Below the pieces are notes generated by a model, which saw only the letters and a list, made by a program, of their open reading frames with translations, searched no databases and was not told the origin of the DNA. A program made the translations under genes and the position numbers. Of a stretch of 64,000 nt of DNA, positions 10,301-22,300 are shown one piece after another. The stretch is from Acanthochromis polyacanthus (Eukaryota; Chordata; Actinopteri; Pomacentridae). The stretch is taken from positions 19,564,984 to 19,628,983 of the forward strand of contig NC_067127.1 in the NCBI RefSeq assembly GCF_021347895.1. Direction: 5' to 3'. Numbering within the stretch: the first letter of the stretch is position 1; each line of letters opens with the position of its first letter.

Positions 10301-13300
10301 CCCCCTCCCTCGCCTTGGAGCTCAATCCGCAGGCTTGGGCTGGTAATCCCCTAGCCTTACCCCAGGGTGCCTTGTTATTTTGCCAGGGCTTTCCCCACAG
10401 TGTGCCTTATTGGGTGAGAGCTTTCTCATTGCCAGGGTCTCATGACTAAGCCAGGGTTGATGGGGAGTCTGTGATGAGGCTGTATTTGTGTCTGTGTGGG
10501 GTAGTTCTGGGGTAGTGACCCCTCATTTTCCCCTTACCAATAACACCAAGGAGCTTAGCATATCCCACACGAAAAGAAACTTATTCAAGCCAAAGTCACA
10601 GGAGCCTGTTCATTTATAAGTAAATGATGATGTCTCCATCACTACCACTCTAAGTAAAAAGAGAACATCAATTCATAGCCCAAACCTGTGTTCTGAAAAA
10701 AGGAGAGTCAAAAATAATGACAAAAGCCCAAACAAGAGAGAAAAATAAAAGCTAGGTTTCCATAAAATTGACCTGACATCTGTGCAGGGATCTTAAAGGC
10801 AGTAACAGCACCATGCAATGAGCTGGTGTACGGTCCAAAACAGCAGGGAGTCTCAAATTGGTAGGTCACCGTCTTTTACGGGCTGTGAGTGATTACAGGA
10901 TGGATACATCAGCATATAATCTGTCAAAGTGACTGTATCTGTTAGTGAACAGCGGCACAATGTTCTGATCTGACCATCCTTCCAATTGCTGTCTGGGCGT
11001 AAAACAAATGAGTATGTTTAAGTGCAACATGAGATAATGATGTACCAAGGACAACACGGAAAAAACACGGAGATGTACCAAGCAGAACACATAGTCATAC
11101 TCTGTAAGATGTAAAAGTCACAGGTTGGTACTGTTAGAGTCATCAGCCTAACATCCCTGGAAATGTAGTAATGTCATACTGCATGTGGATTACATCATCA
11201 GTAGGGGTGTTGTCCAATAAACCTAACCAGGTCTGTTTGGAAACAAGATTTTTTAAAAAAAGGATGACATTTTTCAGATTTGATTTACAAAAAACATTAG
11301 CATGTTGTCAACAAGGAAACAAGTCAATACATACATATGAAGTAGATAAACACTGTGTTAAGATGAACTTGTAGCCAGTTTGCAATGAAATGAAGTAAAT
11401 CAGTATTTTTGAACTGCTCAAAACTGGGGGAATATTTTCAGTTGCATGTTATTACTCCACCAAGGAACGCGGACGATCGGTTTGTCTGTCCGTCTGTCTG
11501 TCTGTTAGCAACATTACTCAAAAACGGACAAACAAATTTGGATGAAATTTTCAGGGAAGGTCAGAAATGACACAAGGACCACCTCATTAGATTTTGCCAG
11601 TGATGTGACTTATAGTCTGAATCCACAGATTTGTTAAAGATTTCTGTATTGTGAGATAGCGCCACTGTAACTATGACAACAAGTAAACACTACGTCAGCT
11701 GCCTGTGATCACATGATTTTGATCCTACTACAAATCGGGACTTATCCGTCGGAAATGATACAAGGAACAATTGATTAAATTGTGGACTTTTTTTCAAGTC
11801 CCATCAATTCCCGCCGCCTGCTACATATTTAGGTCATCTGTACATAACTTACACATGCCTATGGTCATGGCACGGTAATTTTTTGTTAAAGATTTCATCC
11901 ATTGGAAATTATACGACTGAGCAGCCTTGGTGGTATACTGCACTCTGAGTTCTTTTGTTTTACATTCTGTGCTCAGTGCATTTGTTGTATGTGCAAGAAA
12001 GTCAGAATAAACTACAGTGTGTTCATTGGGAGCATGTCCCCCTGTGCAACAGTGTGGCTGATTGGTATGTTCTATGAATCTCAGAAATTAACATATGGAT
12101 CCAAATGTCCTATACAGGCCAGTTTGGGATGAATACACATGTATAGTGTATTTAGAGCAATGAAAACAATGCACATTCTGATGCAAGACTTCCTATAGCG
12201 TTTCTGAGAATGGTTTACTGACACGGCATGCTGCTGAGATTGAGGCAACATTTGGATAACTGGGAGGTTCAAAGATCCCAGACAGACAAGAAAGGGCCTC
12301 AAGGCATGCCTCAAACCTGCCAAAGACATCACACAAGCAGTGCAGACTAGAGGAACGGAGGGAAGGGCAAGGATGAGTATGCATGCAATGTCACTTCAAC
12401 TAATGTATAACTAAAGCTGCCAGAATCACAGAAAACATTATCGACCCACTATTCTGATTGACTACAGGGAGGAAATAAATATACACTAGTGTTCAAAAGT
12501 TTGGGGTCACCCAGACTATTTCATGTCTTCTATGAAAACTCACACTTTTATTCATGTGCTGACATAATTTCACAAGGCTTTTCTCATCATCAATTAGCCT
12601 TTCAACACCAGTAGCTAAAACAGCCTTAAATGTCACGTACTTACTGCAGTTATGCACACACCTTTTCTGTGCAAAAACTGATTATTTGTTATATAAAAGT
12701 GCGCACACTTTCAGTTTGACTAAAAATGGATTAGGTCTTTAGGTTAAACTGGTGGTTTGTTGATTCTGACAGTAAGACTCTGTTGCGGTTTTGTTCATCA
12801 TCTTCATTTTCACAGACCCTGATAACTTCATGTAGATTATGCCATTAAAATGGCAAAGAATAGCATTGAAACCATTACTTTTTGACAGATATAATTCTGT
12901 TGCCTGAGAATGAAGCAGTATGTCAGCTACTTTGTGCGACGGGCAGCTTGGTGGCCTCGGTGGGTAAAGACTTAGTTACTGTTATGAAGGGGCTGCTGGC
13001 TGTGACACCCAGGGTCTAAGTCCTGATTTAAGCCTGTCTGGCTTCACTGCAGGAGTCAGGTTGGCTTTAGGGGCCACACACACACACACACACACACACA
13101 CAAGCTGTGTGAAAGGAATCATTAATGAATTGACAATGTTGAAAAAACATTAAGATAAGGGCATTATCCTTTAGAGAGAGGATAGCCAAAGAAAGGCAGC
13201 CTGTGTGTCTGTTTTTGTGACTCAAGTGATTGGAGGCTCTTGTAAAGTTAAGTCTTAACTTTAAAACAACAGCCTGGAGATGCGAATGGGAAACAGCCTC

Positions 13301-16300
13301 TCTTGTGAAAAGCCCATCAGACAGGTAGAGAAAAAGGAGTCCTGCTGAGGTTTTTACTCACTAAAACAAACAGAGAGGAGCCGTGCAACCTGCTGCATGT
13401 CCACTCCATTTACCCCGCGCTTTTGAGCTTGCAGCAGCACAATTGTAGAAGGAATTTGAGCTTTCCAGGCAGAGACTCTGGAAGGGAGGGGTACTGGCTT
13501 CTGGGACACATGGACAATGAACGACCACCTTCAAAATGTCACATACACGTGTGCAGTGAAAAGACAATACTGATGCAATTTGTATTACACAGCGTCCAGG
13601 CCAAAGCAGACATTCAACCCCGCTCTTTTCAGAGCCAGGAATGTGAGGAATCCTAGTCCAACCATTTAATTGTAAGGAGGGCTGCCTTTTTGAAGGAACA
13701 GAGGGGAATGTCAGAAGTGATGGCCAGGGTACTTTCTCTTTGATGCTTTTCCCCCCTCTGTGTTTAGCCATGAGCGAAGACAGAGTGAAAAGTTGGGTTT
13801 GTGTGCGGATGGTGGATCCCCCTCTATATGGGTGATCATAAGACTTTGTCCCGCTGAGATGGAAAAAAGACAAATTAATTGAAATGGAGGGAAAAGGTGA
13901 AAGTGTTAAATGAAATTAAAATCAAAGCCCCAAGAACTCAATGGGAGCCTGACCCTTGTCCTTCTTAACTATACAATCTTTTGTTCGCCTATTGGTGTGA
14001 AATGTGTGTAAGCTAAAAGTTAACAATATACTGAGGGACAACAACTTATACTGCAATTTTTCAGACTAATTGTGATCCCAGATTTTATTAAATGCAGACC
14101 TGTAGTAGTTGTCTACATAGTATTAGAGACTATCAGTTTGCACCAAGCATTGTCAAACTTAGTTCTACATGAAAAACAATTATTTCTGCATGCTGTTCAC
14201 AAATCAGCTAGTTGAAGAAAAGAAAATTAACAGGTGAATCCGATTAAAGTTTGTCTCACAGTCAATGAAGCAGATGGCTCTCTAAACTTCCAGTAAACTT
14301 ATTACAGCTTGTTAAGACATTACAGCTAATAAAACTCTGATTTGAAAGTTGCACTCCTTGAAACAAAATCTCAATTTAAACCTGTCTAAAGGGAATTCAG
14401 AGAATTATCTCTAAACGTACATGTCAGAAAGTAAAAAAAAAAAAATATATGAAAAGACTAAACTAAGTCTTGCTGAATTGTGAAGTTACACTATTAAAAC
14501 AGTTTTTCATTGTCGTGTTCTGGATTTTTCGGGCAGGTCAGGCTGTACTAAACCGGCACATCAGAGACAGAACACTGCTCACGTTTTCAAGATTTTCAAA
14601 TTTGATTTTGCATTTATGTCAAATATATTGCTGATTGTTTAATCGTTCAAGTAAGAGTGGTTAATAAATGTTTTTGCAATGTGACAAACTTAGAATACAT
14701 ATTATTAACTGCTTTACTTGGAATCAGTTTATTGTTCATCATCTAACATAACAATGTTTTAACAGTGGGTCCTGACTAGAACTTGTGAAGCAGTTTGTTC
14801 ATTTCTTGCTGTATCTGATATGACAAAGCAGGTAAGACTGTTATTGAAGCTTCAAATGGTGGTGGTGGTGTGTCCGATGGGAGAAGGTGGACTGTCACTG
14901 TGTTCACGTTAATGAAGTTACTGTGTGAAAGTTACAGTCCTTCTAATGAGGCATTCAAATAAAGGCGATTAGTTTCAAAAGAAAGGATACCAGACCCATC
15001 TGACTTCTTTACCTTTCTGGCCCACAGTGACATGTATACTGTTTTACTAAAAGTATGCGGACAACAGTTGGGGTACTTTGGTTCTGTGTCGGTTTATCCT
15101 GGTTTGTGTTTTAATGGGAAGAAATGGGGCGCCCCTGTAGCTCAACCATAAACAGGACTATAGTCCCGACACAGCGGTCATGGGCTCGAGTCTGACAGTT
15201 ACATTTTACAAAGACAATTTACATCAACAAGAGCCACATAGTAACATAAATCTGGTACATTATGTATAGAAGACGATGTTGATTGTTGGTGGAACTTGTC
15301 CAGAATTTGTAATCAAAGCATGTTTAACCCATAATGCACCACACTAATTTCTGCTTACTTGCTAGTCTACAATCTAAAGCAGCGTGAAAGTGGGAAACAC
15401 TGAACTGGGACTGGTGCAGCTGTTCAAACGTGTGAGATGAGCAATACGAGACTGCCACACTCCTTTTATTTATCACACTTTATTGCAACCGCTGTCTGAA
15501 ACAACCGTGAGCAACCTGCTGCTTTGTGTTTATCTTTGCGACTGTGATTCGCTCACTTTTGTAATCTAGCACAGATGGAACAGCTTCTTCTTTAAGATCA
15601 GATAGGACGTTTTTAGAAACACTAGAATGTTCACGAGCACCAATATTGACTGGTTTCAGATGGTTAAGTTGTAAAATAAATGCCACTCTAACCTGAGTTC
15701 TGATTATTTGAACAAGGGCGATCAAGAGACTGCATGATGTTTCAGCTCTGTTACACAAATAATACACAACATTTGCTAATTTTGTTAGTTTCAGAACTGC
15801 TTCAGTTGAACCGTTTGAGGAGTTAAACAATATTTAAAAAGACTGAATGACTAAACTGAACTTTCTACTGTACAATTTGGAATGCATGATTTTGTCTTGG
15901 TGCACAGAAATACAGTTCTACCTACTAGGTGTTACCTGCTAGACAGACATGAGAGGGATTAAATGTATGTAATGTTGAATCATATTACGTTAATTATCAT
16001 GCAGTTAACATCTTGCACTAATGTAATTTTGGATTACAATGCTAGTATGTGGACAGTGAAGGGGTAAAGTTGCATCACTGTTTACAATTTACAATTTTAG
16101 TTTCATTTAGCAGACACTTTTATCCAAAGCGACGTACATCTGAGAGCAGATACAAGGTAAGTAGGCAGGGCAGCACTAAGGACCTTTGCCCAAGGGTCAC
16201 TGACTGGGATTTGAACCATCGACCTCCCATGCCAAAGTCATCTTGCTGGTAGGTAAAACAAGTAGTGGCACAAGGCAAAAAGTAGCCGCATTTGGTGATC

Positions 16301-19300
16301 TACTCAAACACTGACTGTTTTCTGGTTAAACAAGTGATCTTTAAAAATTGATAACACTTAAACTGTGAAACAAAAGTCAAGAAAAAGACTTACAGAAGCA
16401 CCTGATGTGGCAGAACATCTGCTGTACAGCTAGCAATTTAAAAAAAATCTGTGTTAGAATATACAGCATTGTCTTACTTACCGTTCCACATTCCAGATGA
16501 GAAGAGGGGAGAAGCTCTCACAGCATGCTGTGCCTGTTGCAAAGGAACTGCAAACAGAGGGACAGAAGGACAGACAGACAGGAAAAGGATTAAATGTCTC
16601 ACAAAATGCATTTAAATCAGCTGAATAAGCCTAAAGCAGGAGAATGGTGTACAGTCATTGTCTGAAACTTCTTATTCATATATCAGTTAGCTGAAAGTGA
16701 CGGCAAGGATGTCACTTAGATGTGTACTGGCTGACAGATATCAATATGTTTTGTTGATACGTCTGAATCGCAAGTAACCAGCCTGCAAATTTCACAGTGT
16801 GCACCAAACAAAATCAGATGGGATGTGGTCATATTGGCAAAGCAATAGTCAGGGAAACGGAGACAGACAGAGGTGTGGTTTGAGAAAGCTCAAATAATCA
16901 GCTGAATATGATATGAAACAGAAATGTTTGATTCACATAGTAGATCTGAAATAACTTTTTGACTGAAATGACTAGTTTTTTTCTCTTTTCAAGGCCTACT
17001 TTGCAATTATTTTACTGACACCATTTACCAATAGTGCATAAATAATCTTTCTAATATTAAGTGATAGATTATTTTGAAAAATAACCTGCCCAGTTTAAGA
17101 CACAACTGTCTGTGCTGTCTGCTCTTCCCATCAAAGAACAAGGACGAAACCACAACAAATGTGTACAATGCCCGTGGAGGCACGTATGTGTCTGATGAGA
17201 CAATGTACACAATGCCCTGTAGGACTTATCTAACACTCAGGGCAGAAGATGCTATCCCATTGCCAGCTTTACAAAAATTAATTAGGAGACGGTGGAAGAA
17301 GATGAGGACAGTCTCTCCTTGTCAAATAAACTGTCCATTAAGATAAAACCAAACAACCAGATTTTACTCTCTGTTACATAGCAACACAGACAAACACACA
17401 CATTCTCGTGCGCACGCTTGTCCCTGCCTCCATTCACCACACATTGTTTCCCAGCAGAAGAAAAAGAAGGAAACTACAACACTCGTGATCCTTTGATTGG
17501 AGTGGCAGGTTGGAATTAGCAGCCTAGGTATGCACAATGAATACCTTGCATGTGGAGAGGTGGGGGAGCAGTGAAAGGAGAGGGGAGGAGCGCTATGGGA
17601 GAGGTCTAGTGGGGTGTGTTTGGGTTCTACAAGCAATATAGAAGGTGGGGTGGGGACCGGGACTGCTGGTGGTAGGGGGGCTTCTGTGGGGCTGGACCTG
17701 GGTCTCAGGGCTTACTGCCCTCCTACAGGGTTGACAGACAGGAGGGAGGGCCCGCCTTTTACACACAGAGGGGTAGTTAGTGACAAATGCTGTTGCACAG
17801 ATGAGGATACTATAGGTGGTAGTACAGACGCAGAGGGAAATAAAAAACACTTTCTACATCGGTGCATTTCACATTGCATGAGAAACACACAGCTGCACCA
17901 TTTTTTTTACATCAGTCAATGTGATTACATGTACAGTTTTACTATAAATTGACCTAAAACCAATTACTTATTTCCAGAAACCGATATATTGCAAAGAGAG
18001 GCCAATTCCATAAAATCAAATCTACTGAAAAGTTCATAAAAGCAACAACACAAGAGAATATGATCCCCAAATATTTGATACCTACTTTTATTTGACATTT
18101 AATTAGAACAAATATTGTCATTAGCTTAAAATAATAACAATTTCAACACTAGTATGCAAAAAGTTGGTTTAACCATGGACAGAAGGAAAAACAAAGTTTT
18201 CTGAGGTACACATTTGTTGATGATGCATTTTAATACAAAGATATTTTGAGGTATTGGAAATCCAAATGTAATCATTATTTTATTGGCCTATCAAGACAGT
18301 GGCCTTGTCTGTGTACACCTCCTGTATATACACCTGTAACTTTAAAGGACTGCTAATTATATTTTTAAGGGTATAAAAGGTAAACTGACAACACTGATAA
18401 CAACTCATTTGGAGCCTGCAAACCAAGCAGCCCTGCTGTAGATGTGTGGTGTACAAAATCTACACAGAGAAAATTACAGAGATTGTTTCGGGGACTAACT
18501 GTATGTACCGAAACCAGAAGCCACATTTATGCTGATCCAAGATTAACTCACCACCTGTAAACCATAGTGCAGAGAAAGGAGCTATTAGCTCTAGCTGTGG
18601 TAGAACATGGGGCAGGAACCCTGTCAGGACTGTAGTTTCATTTGATTACTTAAACAAGACAACTGCTGTTGCTGTCACACTGTATCTTTTCTGACAGTTG
18701 TCCTCTTTTTTTCTGTGTGTGGATACTGTGTCACAATCCACTGAACCACTGACAAAACATTTCACAGAAAATATTGGGACCTAAGAAGAATAAAGTACAC
18801 GTATACGTATCAAACAATGATTCTCTGAAGTTTGAGATGAAGTTCTGAATCACAGATCCATCCATCCATATATCCATCCATCCATCTATTTTCTCTCTCA
18901 TGTTTGTGTTTTTCCTCTGTACTCTCTCTGCCTGTACCTTTCTGCAGATATTGTTGTTTGAGGCAGGTTTGACTATGTACAAGTTGCTGCATTCTGGTAA
19001 AGGCGTTTGTTGGGCCTCCATTAAATTGATGACATGGACAGAACTGACAGGAGAGACAGTGATAATGACTATCAATAAAGATCCCTAGCAGGTACTGTCA
19101 AGTCAACCTGGAAGAACCTGAAACCTCACAGAAAGAAGAAGCATTCACACACAGGTGTGACACCCAGCTGAGGCGGAACCAATCTGTGGCTGCAGGTTTG
19201 CTACTTAAGGCATAAAAAGGGACACACACAGCACTGAGGAGGAACTGAGAAGGAATGACGTCACTCAAACAAAATGGTCGCGAGCTTCTGTTGGGAAAAG

Positions 19301-22300
19301 CGTGAAGATCTGCGACAAACTGTGCAGGACTGCTTTCATCTACAAATCCAGGCAGCAGCCGGTTTTTCACCTTAACCTATCAACTAAACGTATTGTCACG
19401 GGCCTTGTCTAGCCCCGCCCCCTTCCAGCCATCCTCTCCACTACCATGTGTCTCTGGTCTGTGACCCTCTGCAGCTGCTGATCAGCGGATTAGGTGCAGC
19501 TGCGAGAGCCTCACACCTGCAGCTCATTCCATTACCTGCTATAAAGACGGCTTCACACGGTAGGGGACGTCAGTTCGTACTGCCTGAGTCACTGTGAGAC
19601 ATCGGGATGTGCCAGTATCAGGGACACCCTGTAACCGATGGAGGAGCCTGCCTCCCCTCCAGCCGTCCTCCGGAGCGAGGACGTGGATTCACCACCTTCC
19701 TCCAGAGTGAGCAAGTGGACCCTTGCCACCCTCCTGAGTGAAGATGTGGCCCTCATTCCCTCCTGGACTGCCCCAATCGGCCGGCGTGAGCCCCTGGACT
19801 GCCACTCCTTGGAGTGTGACTTTCCCCCGTTTCCCAGATTGTAAGTGCTGGCCATAGTTTTATTATTATTAATATTGTACAATAAAATCTGTTCTGATCT
19901 TCCTACCGACTCCTCTGAGTGATCTCACTTTAGGTTAAAATTTTTCACGTCCCGTGACACGTACCAACCTAACTTTTCAACTTATGGAAGTTGTCATCGT
20001 TGTATCCCATAACTTTGCTACCACTGCAAAACAAAAGAGGAAAAAATAGAAAGCAGCTGTCTGTTCATGAGTAGCCTAGCCGCGCTACACCCATGTTTCT
20101 GACGGCACAAGGGTCTAGGGAAGCTCGACAGGGAGGGAGGCGGGCTAAAAGGTTGTCTATCAAATCCCTTTGCAGCAGTTGGGTAGGTATACAACCAATC
20201 AACGCAACGAATAGACTGAGGTAGTTCCGAGAGCACCGGCGGATTGTGGCTAAGTCCCATTAGCTTCCCAACCAGCGGAGCCAACTGGTATATTAAGGAT
20301 TTGCCATATCCCGTCGGCATAAGTCCAAATACGTCTTTCTTCTCAATGAAACACTTCAGTGCCGTCCTTTGTTTATCTTTCAAGTTGAATTTTAGCTTCA
20401 AATCTTTAAGGGCTGTGGCCAAAGCCGAGTCGAAAGATAACTGTTTATTGAGCGCCGGTTGTTTCTGTCAGAATCGTCGCGCCTCTGTCGTCACTTCGTT
20501 ACGCCCGTCTTCTGACTCTACACTTCATGGTGATTGGTCCGGCCAGTTTTAGGAGAATCCAGCCTCGAGCCTTATGGAGGGTAACTAGACCCACCCTGGC
20601 AGAGAATTAAATTCGTTGCAGTGGGTTGTTTAGCGCGGCTAGGCCAGTTCATGAGTGGAGTGCAGCTCAAATCCTGGGTAGATGAAACGTGCATTTTCAA
20701 GTGAAGAAGCTGCACACAAACTCTCAAAAATCATCAATGATAACAGGTACATAGAAGGTACAGGTACATAGAAGTTGCAGATCATGGTCAGCACCTCAAA
20801 CCTCTAAGACACCAGTAACTGATAAGACTTCATGAGACCAAGGAAGAAAATGTGCTCAGAGTTGTAGTGACAGGAGGTGAGGGCACCTAAGGCAGCTGTC
20901 TGACTTGTTCAGTAACGTGGTTCATTGGAAGGTCCCCAGTAATTACTGTTGGGTAAACTCATTTACGGTCCAAATGGGTCGGGCGGGGCCGGGCCCAGTA
21001 TGTGCAGTGAGTGACCTCTGACCTTGCTGACACACGATACAATAGGGTTACGGTCACACTCACTATCTGGACCCTATTACTCTCCATTACTCACATTACT
21101 CACCCCTCACTGGGCCGCAGCACTGCCAGAGGAAGGGTGGAGGCACCGTCCACACAATAAAAGAACGACTCCCCCGTCACCTCAGTGAAGTGCCAACCAG
21201 GCCTGATCTGGGGTCAGAGCTTGCAGTGATATTATAGCTGCTAAGGTCAGAGCCTCTCTCGCCTAATGTGGGGCAGGTGTCCCCCCTAAGCGCACACACA
21301 CACACACACACACACACACGGAGAGTCATATCTGTCACTAAATAGAGTCGCCCTCTCGGCCCCTCACTCCACCTCTCATCATTAGCAGCATGCTGGGCCT
21401 CTGCTGCCGTTTGGGTAACCTCATCAGCTGGCTGTATTATCTAAAGGCCTGTGTGGCAGGGTCACACAAGCTAACAGAGTGGGAACCCAGCTTTCCAACA
21501 GAACACACGCGCGCACTTTGCTGGTATGAATAAATACATCTCTTCGCACATTCACACTTTCTCATGCGTGCAAACACACATTCATTCATACTCGCTAAAG
21601 CAAAGACGTGAGCACCAACAGCACTCACACAAAATGCAAAGCGTGCACGTCTCTGCTAGGACTCGAGTTCAACAGTAAGAACATTGTTAGCATGAAATCA
21701 ACACGGTGACTGCACACCGGGCACCATACTTTCCCAAGACCACCACCAACATACGACCCACAAATTCCACATGCATTTATCTTTATACACATTGTAGGAG
21801 TTGAAGCAGCTTTTAAAATATTAATCTGGAAATTAAACTGAAAATTCTCATGATACAGAAAATAACCGTTAGGACTCTACCTGAATTAGAACTGTACTGC
21901 TAAATATTGCCTGCCAGTTCTGGGGTAAACCTAGCCTAGCCCTGCTAGACCCATGTTCTGAAGGCACAAGGGTCTAGGCACGCTCGACAGGGAGGGAGGC
22001 GGGCTAAAAGGTTGTCTTTCAAATCACTCTGCAGCAATTGGGTAGGTATACAACCAATCAGCGCAACGAATAGGCTCCTAGAGCGCTGGAAATCAGAGGA
22101 TAGGGTAGTTCGGTGAAGCCTTATTTATACAGTCAATGGGTGAAGCTCAGGTATATTACAGACATGTTAACAGAAAGATTATTCAGAGTCGGTGCTAATG
22201 GAGCTCAACGACTGTTGTCGTTTTTGTTGTCGACCATGGCAGAGAATTAAATTCGTTGCCGTGGGTTGTCTAGCACGGCTAGGCTAATTGTTTCCGGTTG

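Noticed and set aside
13361..13873. 170-codon minus-strand frame
   Set aside because: No recognised domain, no splice pair in phase with fbxw4, and Cys/Ser/Pro-rich composition typical of chance frames in GC-richer intron.
18836..18900. (ATCC)n run as another (CATC)-tailed retroelement
   Set aside because: Only the microsatellite is present; none of the body motifs (GGGTCGCGG, GTGGGAGGAAG) flank it.
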